Assembly (NCBI GenBank): GCA_964502735.1
Contig: CAZCYD010000023.1
Span: 1 to 39,796, forward strand
DNA length: 39,796 nucleotides
Origin: JACKAN01 sp964502735
Lineage (GTDB): Bacteria > Bdellovibrionota > Bdellovibrionia > Bdellovibrionales > UBA1609
Direction of reading: 5' to 3'
The position numbers and the translations under genes are program-made. Below, one piece after another: positions 8,522 through 17,631 of this stretch; positions within the stretch are counted from its first letter, which is position 1; every line of letters begins with the position of its first letter. The notes under the pieces were generated by a model. The model searched no databases. It had not been told where the DNA came from and worked only from the letters and a program-made list of their open reading frames with translations.

Positions 8522-9859
8522 ATGAAGAAAATATTAGTGGTTGAAGATGAAGACTATCTGAGGGAAATTGTGTGTAGCCTCCTTAAAGATAAAGGTTACG
8601 AGACTTCAGAGGCTCCAAATGGAAAAGTGGCTAGAGAAGTCTTACATTTAAAAGACTTTGACGTGATCCTTTCAGATGTTCAAATGCCTCACCTGAGTGG
8701 TATTGAACTTCTAGAGTGGAATATGAAGAACAAATCAATACCTTTTGTGTTAATGACGGGATTCTCTCATATCTTAGAAACACAGAGTGCTTTTGATTTG
8801 GGTGCTGTCGGGTTCCTAACGAAACCGTTTGAAGAGAGTGAGTTATTTGACGTCATAGATCGAATAGCAAAAAAAGATGAATTCATGCCCTCTTCAGCTA
8901 AGGAATCGTCACCTGAAGAATTTTGCAAAGTTTCCCTCAATGAATTTGTAAGCGATAAAAAGCTAGAAATTGACGTTTTTATTAAGCTGTCTGATAAAAA
9001 AATAATTAAAATAGGAAGAAAAGGCGATAATATTCCCACTAACCGAATTGAGTCTTATAAATCAAAGGGCTTGAAATATCTTCACGTTCTGAAATCTGAT
9101 TTTGGAAACTTAGTAAAATTTAACTTGGATCTAGCTAAAAAAGTTGGGAGTAGCCATGTCGTGAATTCTGAAAAAAAGAAGAACTTCATGCGCTATACCG
9201 GAGAGCTAATCTTAGAACATGCATTTACGGCCGAAATCGATGAGGAAATGTTTACTGAGGCAAAAGATTTTTTATCTACAAGTATAGATGTGCTCACAGA
9301 GAGCAATGAGGCCTTTAGTCTATTAGAACATCTTAATTCTCACTGTGACTATCTATACGCACATGCCTTGTGTGCGAGTATGTACGCAACCATGATAGCC
9401 AGAAAAATGGGCTATGAGTCTAGTGCTTTGTTTTTTAAATTGAGTATGGCCGGTTTATTTCACGACATAGGAAAGAAAGAAATTGACCGCGAGTTATTAG
9501 ATAAACCCCGTCCGCTGTTGAATTATCAGGAGCGCTCTTTAATAGAGTCTCATCCTCAACGAGGATTTGAAATTCTCTCTCAGCTCAAAAACGTACCATC
9601 AGATGTCTTGACGATGGTTTTACAGCATCACGAAAACTGTATGGGCACAGGATATCCTCAAAGATTAAAGAAGGACAAAATTCATCCTTTAGCCAAAATT
9701 CTGATCACAGCCAATATTTTTTCTGAACTGGTTATTGTGACTCCTCATCACAAGGGAATGAGTGGCCGAGAGTCTATTAAAGAAATGGAGACTCATTACA
9801 GTGGACTTATAGACTCTCAAAGTTTTAATGCCTTAAAATCAATATTTAGAGTGGCATAA
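8522..9859 (+). CDS. response regulator with receiver and HD-GYP domains
   Basis: A 445-residue two-domain protein. The receiver domain has E8/D9, phospho-acceptor D52 (ILSDVQMP), T79 and K101 (LTKPF). A middle segment (about 135-215) has no clear family. The C-terminal HD-GYP domain is intact: H281, H314/D315 in FHDIGK, H344 in ESHPQRG, HHE at 369-371 and GYP at 377-379. HD-GYP proteins of this form hydrolyse cyclic di-GMP, so phosphorylation by the upstream kinase would be expected to alter c-di-GMP level. GAGGAAG stands ten bases before ATG 8522. The 174-base gap from the kinase gene may hold its own promoter, but I see no convincing -35/-10 pair. Confidence 0.93.
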   Translation: MKKILVVEDEDYLREIVCSLLKDKGYETSEAPNGKVAREVLHLKDFDVILSDVQMPHLSGIELLEWNMKNKSIPFVLMTGFSHILETQSAFDLGAVGFLTKPFEESELFDVIDRIAKKDEFMPSSAKESSPEEFCKVSLNEFVSDKKLEIDVFIKLSDKKIIKIGRKGDNIPTNRIESYKSKGLKYLHVLKSDFGNLVKFNLDLAKKVGSSHVVNSEKKKNFMRYTGELILEHAFTAEIDEEMFTEAKDFLSTSIDVLTESNEAFSLLEHLNSHCDYLYAHALCASMYATMIARKMGYESSALFFKLSMAGLFHDIGKKEIDRELLDKPRPLLNYQERSLIESHPQRGFEILSQLKNVPSDVLTMVLQHHENCMGTGYPQRLKKDKIHPLAKILITANIFSELVIVTPHHKGMSGRESIKEMETHYSGLIDSQSFNALKSIFRVA

Positions 9860-9887
9860 TTCACTGATATTTGAAAAAATCTAAAAC

Positions 9888-10661
9888 TTAGTTGGCTATT
9901 CCATTTAAGGATGAGCCTCTCGTGGGTGAAGCCTTATCAGTAGGAAGAATTTCCGACATGGATTGGGGAAAGAATTTATGACAGACCTCGATATTCTCAG
10001 CAATTTCGTTAAATAAAATCAATCCCTTGTTTTGAACTTCATTGAGATCCTCAAAGTTTACAAATTCTGGAAATTTCTCGATACCGCTGTTTTTAGAGAA
10101 AGCTCGGATTCGACTCATTTCTCTTTCCGTGAATTGTTTATAATCTTTAATCTCTTTGGCCTCGTAAGGTAATATTTGCTTTAAATCTTTAAACATATCC
10201 TTACATTCATTCATTGTTCTCATGTATTTTTGCATGTTCGTGTCTATATGTTTACAGACATTGGCGGAGGCGTAGTAGCAAGAATATTTATTTTTAAGAC
10301 CCCAGTGGTGGCTTCGTTTCTTTTTGCACTCAGTGGCCCTGTGAACCTTTCCGCTCCAAAGGTGGAGTGTTGTGTAGTTGTAACTTCCGTCTGTATTCTT
10401 ATGAGCGACATCTAATCTAGAGTCCTCTGCACCGTAATCGTTGTTATTTAGGAAAAACTCATCGGACCTTGAAATTAATGAGTTTGTTATTTTGTATTTG
10501 TTTAAATTTGCGCGGACCTGAGGTTTTTCAGAATTGCCAACAGTTCTAATTTCAATGTCGGGATTTGCAATGACCCTGTTTAAGGCCTCTCGGTCTACAG
10601 CATGTGAATTTATAGCTAAAAAATAATAGGTAATTCCAATTAAAAAAGATTTCCATTTCAT
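9888..10661 (-). CDS. secreted protein of unknown function
   Basis: A 257-residue protein that I do not recognise. It begins with a cleavable signal peptide (MKWKSFLIGITYYFLAINSHA, cut after SHA), so it is exported. The mature part is polar, with five cysteines (residues 112, 127, 135, 152 and 231), mostly in the segment ATECKKKRSHHWGLKNKYSC to MNECKDMF, which suggests disulfides in the periplasm or outside. The C-terminal half is helical. It stands alone, convergent with the HD-GYP gene (28 bases apart). No clear ribosome site precedes ATG 10661. Three in-frame alternatives inside the signal peptide are absent, so the start is fairly safe. Confidence 0.7.
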   Translation of the reverse strand: MKWKSFLIGITYYFLAINSHAVDREALNRVIANPDIEIRTVGNSEKPQVRANLNKYKITNSLISRSDEFFLNNNDYGAEDSRLDVAHKNTDGSYNYTTLHLWSGKVHRATECKKKRSHHWGLKNKYSCYYASANVCKHIDTNMQKYMRTMNECKDMFKDLKQILPYEAKEIKDYKQFTEREMSRIRAFSKNSGIEKFPEFVNFEDLNEVQNKGLILFNEIAENIEVCHKFFPQSMSEILPTDKASPTRGSSLNGIAN

Positions 10662-10685
10662 AGTTTTATTGTATCTTATTAAGAA

Positions 10686-10859
10686 ATGATCCCAATAGTC
10701 CGGCGATATAAAAAATATGTAATCTTCACCAAGGTCCAGTTAAGCCTTTTATGGGTGCGGGACCGTGAATTTGAAAATAATGATTTAGAGAGAATTTATG
10801 CCTACATTTCACATTGGATCTATTTAGAACCTGAAATAAAAAACTGGAAAGGTCTGTAA
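10686..10859 (+). CDS. small ORF, 57 residues, probable gene
   Basis: An ATG-to-TAA frame of 57 residues, below usual length cut-offs. It begins MIPIVRRYKKYVIFTK and ends EPEIKNWKGL. The product is rich in aromatic and charged residues (four W or more, several Y, R, K, E) and contains no low-complexity stretch. Codon choice looks like that of neighbouring genes. An in-frame TAA lies two codons before the ATG (10680-10682), so the start is fixed if the frame is used. The ribosome site is weak (AAGA). It ends 22 bases before the metallopeptidase gene on the same strand, so it could be the first gene of a two-gene unit. No family recognised. Confidence 0.5.
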   Translation: MIPIVRRYKKYVIFTKVQLSLLWVRDREFENNDLERIYAYISHWIYLEPEIKNWKGL

Positions 10860-10881
10860 TTGTGGGTATAATTCACAATCT

Positions 10882-11577
10882 ATGGCATTTATAAATTTTT
10901 TGTTAAGTGTTTTATTTGTTCATATTTCGCTACAAGCAGAACCCATTTTCACAAACGCTGTAGTTGTACATGATCCACCTAAGTGGTTGAAGAGAACCCG
11001 AGTGGAAAAAGTGGTCGACAGAATTCAAACCCGTTTGGAGTGGTCAACTCGTCGAATACAGGTGTATTGGCACAGTACTCAAGAAAGCTTTCAAAGTCGC
11101 CACAGTCTTGGTCCTCTACCACAAGCTGTAGCCATTAAGTCAGAAAAATCTCAGGAAATACACCTAGGTCCTAAAGTGAATGATGCCAACTTTGACTGGG
11201 TCTTTGGTCACGAGTTGGTGCATATCATTATTTTTCAGAAGTATAGGGGGGCTATTCCGAAATGGCTTGAAGAAGGTCTTGCTAGTCACCTGGCTAAAAA
11301 GACAAATAAGATCGACTACGCTTGGTTAGCCAAACGCCCTTTTCCCACAGATGTTCGTCAGATGACTCATCCACTTAAAGGCGACACTGAAAGTGTGGTT
11401 TATCATTATGCTGCATCTCAAGCTTTAGCTGAAATGTTAGACAAAAAGTGCAACCTAGAAAATTTAATACGCTTGAGCGTGGAAAGAAAAATGGAAGATT
11501 ACATTGTGACATATTGTGAAATTAAGGATATAAATAAGGCATTTCAAGAGTGGGTAAAATCTAAAAGTCGGTCCTAA
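10882..11577 (+). CDS. secreted gluzincin-like metallopeptidase (peptidase MA-like)
   Basis: A 231-residue protein with a signal peptide (MAFINFLLSVLFVHISLQA). The zinc site is GHELVH, with H110, catalytic E111 and H114, and the third ligand is expected at E131 in WLEEGLA. The HExxH plus downstream WLxEGLA arrangement is typical of the peptidase MA-like gluzincins of bacterial envelopes. The catalytic domain starts soon after the signal peptide and there is no C-terminal anchor, so a free periplasmic or secreted peptidase is likely. Substrate unknown. Ribosome site poor, and translation may be linked to the small ORF just upstream. Confidence 0.8.
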   Translation: MAFINFLLSVLFVHISLQAEPIFTNAVVVHDPPKWLKRTRVEKVVDRIQTRLEWSTRRIQVYWHSTQESFQSRHSLGPLPQAVAIKSEKSQEIHLGPKVNDANFDWVFGHELVHIIIFQKYRGAIPKWLEEGLASHLAKKTNKIDYAWLAKRPFPTDVRQMTHPLKGDTESVVYHYAASQALAEMLDKKCNLENLIRLSVERKMEDYIVTYCEIKDINKAFQEWVKSKSRS

Positions 11578-11603
11578 CACCATTTTTTGGAATGGGTATA
11601 ATC

Positions 11604-11655
11604 AGCCCAAATCTGCGGACAAAATGTTGACGCATTTTATCCGTAGATTTGAGTT
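11604..11655. terminator. hairpin between convergent genes (dispersed repeat copy 2)
   Basis: Arms 11604-11626 and 11633-11655 pair over about 23 positions with two mismatches and two G-U pairs, loop TTGACG. The right arm plus loop (11627-11655) is the second copy of the dispersed repeat. Position between two stop codons of convergent genes suits a terminator working in both directions, although no long T run follows. Confidence 0.6.
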
Positions 11656-11675
11656 CAGTGCTCATCAAGTTAATT

Positions 11676-13355
11676 TTAATTCAAGCTTGAATCTTTTCCG
11701 CCATGGTAGGCTTCGGCAAGATTGACAGTGTGATTTTTAATGCGTCTAAAAGAAACGACAATATCACTAAGAGTAAGGCTGGCCATGGGGGTAATGTTTT
11801 TTTCAGTTAGGTGTTGAAGATGAGAATCTTTAACAGATTCTAGCATACTGTTAAAGGCCTCCCATTGTGGTTTAAGTGATTCGATATCAATTTTTCCATA
11901 GCTAACAATACAGTCGTGAACAGTGTCGAAAAGTTCTGCCGTACGATCTGCAAGGGCTTCGATATCATTTTGAGTTTTTTCATCGAAAACAATATTGTCT
12001 TTATAAGCTCGTTCTGCAGATTTTACAATTGATGCACAGTAGTCGGCGATACTCTCAAGTTCATCTGTCATTCTTAAAATAGATTTTATTTTTTGAGTGT
12101 CTTCATTAGAAAGCGGAGCCTCCATGACATGGCCTAAAAAGACTGCCATTTCAATATGAATGCGATCTGTAATGTCTTCTTTTCGTCTGACTTCTTTAGC
12201 TAAAAGATCCCTATCTTGAGGTTTGTTAAGGTAAGTTCTTGTTTTGCTAAAGATGTTTTCGACAATATTTGACATTTTAACAAGCTCGGCTAGAGCCTGC
12301 GGAATGCCCAATGCTGGAGAGATCAGGCGAGGATCACCGAAGAACTCTAAAGTCTTTGGCTCTTTAACTCCCTTGTCGGGCGCCAGTTTGCAGATCAGTT
12401 TTTCCAGAATTTTTATAAAGGGAAGAAAAAGAAAGACGTTAATTACATTAAAGATAGTGTGCCCGGCTGCAATGTGGGAGGCAATGTAAGGCTTGTCGCC
12501 ACTTGAGGATATAAAATCGGCAGAACCCAACATTATTGAGTCTATAACTCCCATATAAAACCAAAAAAAAGAGGAAACAACAATCACGCCCAGAACATTA
12601 AAAATGGCATGGGCATAACTCGCTCTTTTCGCTTGGGTATTAGCCCCAATACCAGCAAGAAGAGCGGTTACCGTTGTCCCTATGTTTTCTCCGAGTACCA
12701 AAGCTAAAGCCGTCTGAAAAGTAATTGCGCCTGTGGTAGCTAGAGCAATTGTTATAGCCAGCATAGCCGAACTTGATTGCACAACGAAAGTTAATAGGCA
12801 GCCTACCATGATTGTCATGACTAAGCTGGTGTAGTCTTCAGCAGAAAAGAAAGTCATGACCTCTAAAAAAGAGGAGTGACTCCGCAAAGGTTTAAAGGCC
12901 GAACTCATCAAATTAAGGCCGAGAAAAATCATGCCGAGTGCGAAAACTATTTTTGCGTAGTGAGTTACTTTCTCATTTTTGCTAAAAAGGGCGGGAAATA
13001 CACTTAGGCCAACAAACAGGAGTGCGTATTCGCCGACTTTAATCGAAATGATCCATCCCGTAATTGTGGTTCCTATGTTGGCTCCCAGAATAACCCCTAT
13101 GGCTTGGGACAACTGCATAAGCCCAGCATTGACAAAGCCAATCACCATGACAGTTGTAATAGAGCTACTTTGAACAAAGCAGGTAATAGACAAGCCTACG
13201 AGAACGGCGACAAATCGATTAGAGGTTAGAGCGTTGATGGCGGATTGAATCCATTGGCTGGCAACAGCTTGGAGGTTTTCTGACATCATTTTCATACCGA
13301 AGAAAAAAATGCCCAGTCCACCTAAGAGAGTATAAAAAAGTTTAAACCAATCCAT
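11676..13355 (-). CDS. Na/Pi cotransporter family protein with PhoU-like C-terminus
   Basis: A 559-residue membrane protein. The frame is open further upstream (to 13457), but MDWFKLFYTLLGGLGIFFFG is the usual family start, and the 34 residues before it are polar. Two inverted transport repeats are seen, each with the QSSS signature (CFVQSSSITTVMVIG and FVVQSSSAMLAITIA). After about residue 365 a soluble helical region with PhoU-like spacing follows (KEDITDRIHIEMAVFLGHVM, DELESIADYCASIVKSAERA). The family couples sodium and phosphate movement across the inner membrane, and the PhoU-like part is thought to regulate it. It lies downstream of the rRNA methyltransferase on the same strand with a 155-base gap. 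No ribosome site is visible at ATG 13355. Confidence 0.9.
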   Translation of the reverse strand: MDWFKLFYTLLGGLGIFFFGMKMMSENLQAVASQWIQSAINALTSNRFVAVLVGLSITCFVQSSSITTVMVIGFVNAGLMQLSQAIGVILGANIGTTITGWIISIKVGEYALLFVGLSVFPALFSKNEKVTHYAKIVFALGMIFLGLNLMSSAFKPLRSHSSFLEVMTFFSAEDYTSLVMTIMVGCLLTFVVQSSSAMLAITIALATTGAITFQTALALVLGENIGTTVTALLAGIGANTQAKRASYAHAIFNVLGVIVVSSFFWFYMGVIDSIMLGSADFISSSGDKPYIASHIAAGHTIFNVINVFLFLPFIKILEKLICKLAPDKGVKEPKTLEFFGDPRLISPALGIPQALAELVKMSNIVENIFSKTRTYLNKPQDRDLLAKEVRRKEDITDRIHIEMAVFLGHVMEAPLSNEDTQKIKSILRMTDELESIADYCASIVKSAERAYKDNIVFDEKTQNDIEALADRTAELFDTVHDCIVSYGKIDIESLKPQWEAFNSMLESVKDSHLQHLTEKNITPMASLTLSDIVVSFRRIKNHTVNLAEAYHGGKDSSLN

Positions 13356-13510
13356 GCTTTTGCAAAAATATAACAGTTTAAATGTGGGTCGTGTAGATAA
13401 ATTTATTGTTATATTCTTGTTAGATTCTATGACGCGGCACTTGTGAGGATTGACCAACTCACTTCAATCAATTCGTAAAAAACTACCTATTTTGCCGGCT
13501 TTTCAGATTA

Positions 13511-14683
13511 TCAGACCAGTTTGCAATGGATAAACTTTAAATATCGGAGTTCTGGACAAGCATGAGGGAAGGGATGGTCAGGGCCTTGCCCAGAGATTCT
13601 CAACACTTGACCTTGTCGTCGAGCTTTGGATAAAGATTCTGACAATATATTGTAAAACTCATCAAAATTAATATGGCTGGAACATGAACTGACAACAAAG
13701 TCTCCATCGGGAGAAACTCGCTTGGCAGCAAGTGAAAAGGTTTCAATATATTTATTTTGAGCAAATAGTTTTGTTTTTTCGGAGTGAGTGAGTGAAGGAG
13801 GGTCTACGATAACAACATCCCAGAGTTCTTTGTAATCTTTTAGGAAAGAAAAAATATCCTCTTGTAGGGTATGGTGGACAGAGGCTGGGAATTGATTTTC
13901 TACCCAGCTTTTGTGCGCTAACTTGAGGGCTTCTTGGGAGATATCGACACTTGTGACTCTATTGGCTCCACCCATCCCACAATATATAGAAAAACCCCCT
14001 GTATAGGAGAAGAGGTTGAGAACACTTTTATCTTTTGAGTAGTGGGATATGTATTTACGATTTTCTCTTTGGTCAAAAAAGAAGCCCGTCTTTTGACCCT
14101 TTTCTATGTCCGCATAGAAATACAAGTTGTTTTCTTTTATCAGTGTCTGAGTGTCCTCAATCTCTCCATATAGAGTTTCGATATGTCCGCCCTGAATTTG
14201 TCGGTTTTTATGCACAATGGCTTGTGGGGACAATGTTTGCATCAGAGTTTTGATAACCTCAGGTCTTTGCAGCCAGAAGTTTTGCATACCCTCTCCATCA
14301 AATTGAATAACGAGGGTAAGATTGTATTTATCTACAATCAGGCCAGGGAGTCCGTCTCCCTCGCCATTGATAAGACGTAAACTGTTGGTGTTTTTATTCA
14401 TTAGTGGTTTTCGCAGTTGAATGGCCTTGTAAATTCGGTTTTTAATAAACTCTGCATTTGGAGGGCTTTGGAGTGTAGATAATATACGAAGGGCTAAAAC
14501 CGAATTTGGGTCGTAAATGGCCCAGGCCAAAAAACTATTCTGACGTCCCTCGGTGACTTTTACAAGTTTAGACGATTTTATTGAGTTACGTAAGTCGATA
14601 GCCTCGCGGTATATCCATGGATGACCTCTCAAAATGGATTTTCGCAGATTTTTTTTAAGTGGTATTTTTTCACATTTTTGCAC
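13511..14683 (-). CDS. rlmI: 23S rRNA cytosine methyltransferase, RlmI type
   Basis: A 390-residue enzyme. GTG 14683 is chosen because GGAG (14691-14694) sits seven bases upstream; the open frame extends to a TTG at 14728 without any ribosome site. The PUA-like N-terminus (RKSILRGHPWIYREAI) is followed by the Rossmann methyltransferase domain, with SAM motif VLNLFSYTGGFSIY and catalytic-region VIVDPPSLTHS. QKTGFFFDQRENR is also diagnostic. RlmI makes 5-methylcytosine 1962 in 23S rRNA in E. coli; the same target is expected but not shown. A second, shorter relative lies at 29444-30301. Confidence 0.88.
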   Translation of the reverse strand: MQKCEKIPLKKNLRKSILRGHPWIYREAIDLRNSIKSSKLVKVTEGRQNSFLAWAIYDPNSVLALRILSTLQSPPNAEFIKNRIYKAIQLRKPLMNKNTNSLRLINGEGDGLPGLIVDKYNLTLVIQFDGEGMQNFWLQRPEVIKTLMQTLSPQAIVHKNRQIQGGHIETLYGEIEDTQTLIKENNLYFYADIEKGQKTGFFFDQRENRKYISHYSKDKSVLNLFSYTGGFSIYCGMGGANRVTSVDISQEALKLAHKSWVENQFPASVHHTLQEDIFSFLKDYKELWDVVIVDPPSLTHSEKTKLFAQNKYIETFSLAAKRVSPDGDFVVSSCSSHINFDEFYNILSESLSKARRQGQVLRISGQGPDHPFPHACPELRYLKFIHCKLV

Positions 14684-14690
14684 GAATGAT

Positions 14691-14694
14691 CTCC
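14691..14694 (-). promoter_or_regulatory. ribosome binding site deciding the RlmI start
   Basis: GGAG on the minus strand, seven bases before GTG 14683. It supports the GTG over the longer TTG start. Confidence 0.6.
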
Positions 14695-14761
14695 ATATAA
14701 TAGGGCTAATAGGGCTTTTGCTTGCCAATTATTCTCAACATTGCCATAAACTAAGTCATCA

Positions 14762-15523
14762 ATGAATTGGGAAGTTATATTATTTGTAAGTTTGGTTATA
14801 TTTTTTACCTCTTTAGGAGGTTTCTATGTGGCTAAAAAAGACCCCAAAAGCCTATTTGAGTGGTTGCCTTATATTTTATCTGTGGCCACAGGAATACTTT
14901 TGGCCTTGGCGATTACGGAGTTTGTTCCTCACAGCTTTGAAGGGGACAGTCAGTTTATTCCAATTTGGATACTTTTAGGGTTATTAAGTGTTGTTTTTGC
15001 TGATAAGTATTTGGCTCCTCACTTAGGTCCCAAACACGAGAATAGCTGCTCTCACCACAGTCATGGTCCCCAGATTATTTCCCGCGAGGCCGCATGTTCC
15101 TCTGTCGGATGTATTGTCGTCTGCGCTTTTTTTGATGGTATAGAAATACAAACAGCCTTTAATTTAGGAAGAGATGTAGGATGGTTTTTAGCTTTAGGCC
15201 TTTTTTTTCATGTCGTTCCAGAAGGGGCTATTGCTGCGGGATTGAGTCTGGCTGGGGGGTTCTCGGGCCAAGCCGCTAGGCGGAGTGTTTTATACATTTC
15301 ATTGGCGATGATTGCAGGTGTTGTATTTGGGGGGCTAACGTTGAAGTATTTTAAAATTAACCAAATACTTTTACCCTTTGCTGCGGGAATTTTAATTTAT
15401 GTTTCAATCGGTCACCTTTTGCCCGTAGTTTTAAAAAAGAAATGGGGGCTGGTCGGCGTTTTAGTGGGAATATCCTTTATTTTGGGAATGGCTGCCTTTA
15501 CCGACCATTCCCATGTTCATTAA
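14762..15523 (+). CDS. ZIP family divalent metal transporter
   Basis: A 253-residue inner membrane protein with about eight hydrophobic helices. The ZIP signature helix is HVVPEGAIAAGLSLAGG, with the metal-binding H, P, E and G residues, preceded by FDGIEIQTAF, the other metal-site helix. A histidine-rich cytoplasmic loop (HENSCSHHSHGPQ) lies about residues 96-108. ZIP proteins bring zinc, iron or manganese into the cytosol; the specific metal cannot be told. The gene is divergent from rlmI and converges on bipA with a 15-base gap. No strong ribosome site precedes ATG 14762. Confidence 0.9.
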   Translation: MNWEVILFVSLVIFFTSLGGFYVAKKDPKSLFEWLPYILSVATGILLALAITEFVPHSFEGDSQFIPIWILLGLLSVVFADKYLAPHLGPKHENSCSHHSHGPQIISREAACSSVGCIVVCAFFDGIEIQTAFNLGRDVGWFLALGLFFHVVPEGAIAAGLSLAGGFSGQAARRSVLYISLAMIAGVVFGGLTLKYFKINQILLPFAAGILIYVSIGHLLPVVLKKKWGLVGVLVGISFILGMAAFTDHSHVH

Positions 15524-15538
15524 ATCCCAGTTTGCAGA

Positions 15539-17338
15539 TTAATTTTTGGCCTTTGTTTTTCTTTTGTTGGGATCTAACTCGCGACATCTCAGGCGAATAC
15601 TCTTGGGCGTTATCTCAATTAATTCGTCGTCGTTTATCCACTCTAAAGCTTCTTCAAGGGTGAGGGGCTTAATTGGCGAGAGTTTTATAGCTTCATCGCT
15701 GCCAGAAGCCCTGACGTTAGTCAGCTTTTTCTCTTTGCACACATTGACGTTTAAATCTATACCCTTATTGGCCTCACCTACGACCATGCCCATGTAGACT
15801 TTTGTGGATGAGGGGATAAAGAGTCGTCCACGATCTTCCAATTGGAAAAGAGCGTAAGGAGTTGCAACCCCTTGCCTGTCGGCGATGATCGCTCCAGTTG
15901 TGCGACTGCTAAAGTCGCCACGGTAATCTTGGTATCCGTCAAAATAAGTATTGAGCAATCCGGTTCCTCTCGTGTCGGTTAAAAATTCAGATCTGTACCC
16001 AATTAACCCACGTGAAGGTATAGAGAACTCAGCTCGAGTTCTGCCAGAAGACTTATTGTCAATTGAAAGGAGAATTCCTTTTCTTTCAGAAAGTTTCTGA
16101 GTAACGACTCCAATGTATGAACCGTCGACATCAATTATGGCCTTTTCCATTGGTTCTAGCTTTTTATGATCTTCAAATTTAAATACCACTTGGGGTTTGC
16201 TAACTAGAAATTCAAAGCCTTCTCTGCGCATTTGTTCAAATAAAACAGAAAGCTGAAGTTCGCCGCGACCTATAACCTTCCAAGTGTCCGCACTTTCTGT
16301 GTCCTCGACGCGGATGCTGACGTTGTATAACAGTTCTCTTTCCAGTCTTTCTTTTATTTTTCTACTTGTGACTTGTTTTCCTTCTAGGCCAGCATAGGGG
16401 CTATCATTTACTGACAATAAGACTGCAACTGTGGGTTCATCAACTTTTATTCTTGGCAGGGCCAACTCTATTTCAGGTGCTGTGAGAGAGTCTCCAATAT
16501 TAATGCTTTCAAAGCCGGCGACAATCGCGATATCCCCAGCTGAAATGAAATCCACCTTTACCCGGCTAGAAGAACTAAAAGCAAATAGAGCAGAGACTTT
16601 GACCTTTTTTTTACTGTCTTTGTAGTGGACTAAGATTTCGTCTCCAACGCGAACTTGACCTTGGCGAATTCGTCCAACGGCTAATCGACCAACGTAGTCA
16701 TCATAGTCTATGTTGGAGACTAACATTTGGAAAGGTCCCTCAGTTTCTACCTGCGGAGGGGGAAACTTAGTGACTATCCAGTCTAGCAAAGGGCTAAAGT
16801 CTTTACCTGTTTCGCTAGGGTCTCTTACCGCAATTCCTTCTTTAGCAATTGTGTAGAGGGTTTCAAAGTCGGCTTGGTCTTCAGAGGCATCCAAATCAAT
16901 AAAGAGGTCAAATATTTCATTGTTAACCTCGTTGATGCGAGCGTCAGGTCTGTCAATTTTATTCATGCAAACCAAGATTTTAATATTTTTTTGTAGAGCC
17001 TTTTGTAACACGAATCGGGTTTGTGGTAGAGGCCCCTCACTGGCATCGACCAGAAGAATGGCTCCGTCTACCATATCGAGAACGCGCTCCACTTCTCCAC
17101 CAAAATCACTATGTCCCGGAGTGTCGACAATATTAACCTTAATTTCTTTGTAGATAAAAGAGGCATTTTTTGCAGCAATGGTGATGCCTCTTTCTTTTTC
17201 GAGATCCATGGAGTCCATAAATCTTTCTTCGACGTCGGCGTTTTCTCTAAATGTTCCACTTTGCTTTAGAAGGTGGTCCACGAGAGTTGTTTTTCCATGG
17301 TCAACGTGAGCAATGATTGCAATGTTTCTAATGTTCAT
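15539..17338 (-). CDS. typA: translational GTPase TypA/BipA
   Basis: A 599-residue GTPase of normal family length. The G motifs are AHVDHGKT (P loop), RGITIAAKN, DTPGHSDFGGEVERVL, and MNKIDRPDAR. The C-terminal BipA-specific part has SIPSRGLIGYRSEFLTDTRG and NVRASGSDEAI, followed by EEALEWINDDELIEITP. BipA is a ribosome-associated GTPase linked to stress response and large-subunit assembly. The gene is alone on its strand and converges with the ZIP transporter. Start ATG 17338 gives the canonical MNIRNIAIIAHVDHGK. Confidence 0.97.
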   Translation of the reverse strand: MNIRNIAIIAHVDHGKTTLVDHLLKQSGTFRENADVEERFMDSMDLEKERGITIAAKNASFIYKEIKVNIVDTPGHSDFGGEVERVLDMVDGAILLVDASEGPLPQTRFVLQKALQKNIKILVCMNKIDRPDARINEVNNEIFDLFIDLDASEDQADFETLYTIAKEGIAVRDPSETGKDFSPLLDWIVTKFPPPQVETEGPFQMLVSNIDYDDYVGRLAVGRIRQGQVRVGDEILVHYKDSKKKVKVSALFAFSSSSRVKVDFISAGDIAIVAGFESINIGDSLTAPEIELALPRIKVDEPTVAVLLSVNDSPYAGLEGKQVTSRKIKERLERELLYNVSIRVEDTESADTWKVIGRGELQLSVLFEQMRREGFEFLVSKPQVVFKFEDHKKLEPMEKAIIDVDGSYIGVVTQKLSERKGILLSIDNKSSGRTRAEFSIPSRGLIGYRSEFLTDTRGTGLLNTYFDGYQDYRGDFSSRTTGAIIADRQGVATPYALFQLEDRGRLFIPSSTKVYMGMVVGEANKGIDLNVNVCKEKKLTNVRASGSDEAIKLSPIKPLTLEEALEWINDDELIEITPKSIRLRCRELDPNKRKTKAKN

Positions 17339-17631
17339 AAGTGTCTATTATTCCTAGTTAAAATTGGCATTTAATTGGAGTCTAATCCGGGCTCCAAGCG
17401 ATGGGACTCCTAAGCAACTTGGGGGGACAGAGACTTCTCAAGGTTTTTTAAAGCAAATGGAGCCTCTTGTCATGAAGAAAGTGGCATAAAAAGAATTTTA
17501 TATGAAGTGCCTAAAAGTTTTTGTTTGAATAACCCCAAAGTGGTAGATTTCTTCATCTTTGCCACTTGTAAATTTTTAGTGAACCATGTTCACCTTCGGT
17601 TGGGGACTGGAGGTTTTATAGAGGAGCTAGA
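17339..17631. other. 293-base intergenic region, divergent promoters expected
   Basis: The gap lies between the starts of bipA (minus) and the acyl-CoA dehydrogenase (plus). It carries two weak inverted repeats: GGAGTC/GACTCC around 17375-17410, and AAGTGGCA at 17479-17486 with TGCCACTT at 17560-17567. No ORF of useful length was seen. The strong ribosome site GAGGAG of the dehydrogenase is at its right end. Confidence 0.35.

Noticed and set aside
13356..13457. 34-residue N-terminal extension of the phosphate symporter
   Set aside because: The extension is polar, with no membrane or signal character, and the family begins at the MDWF methionine.
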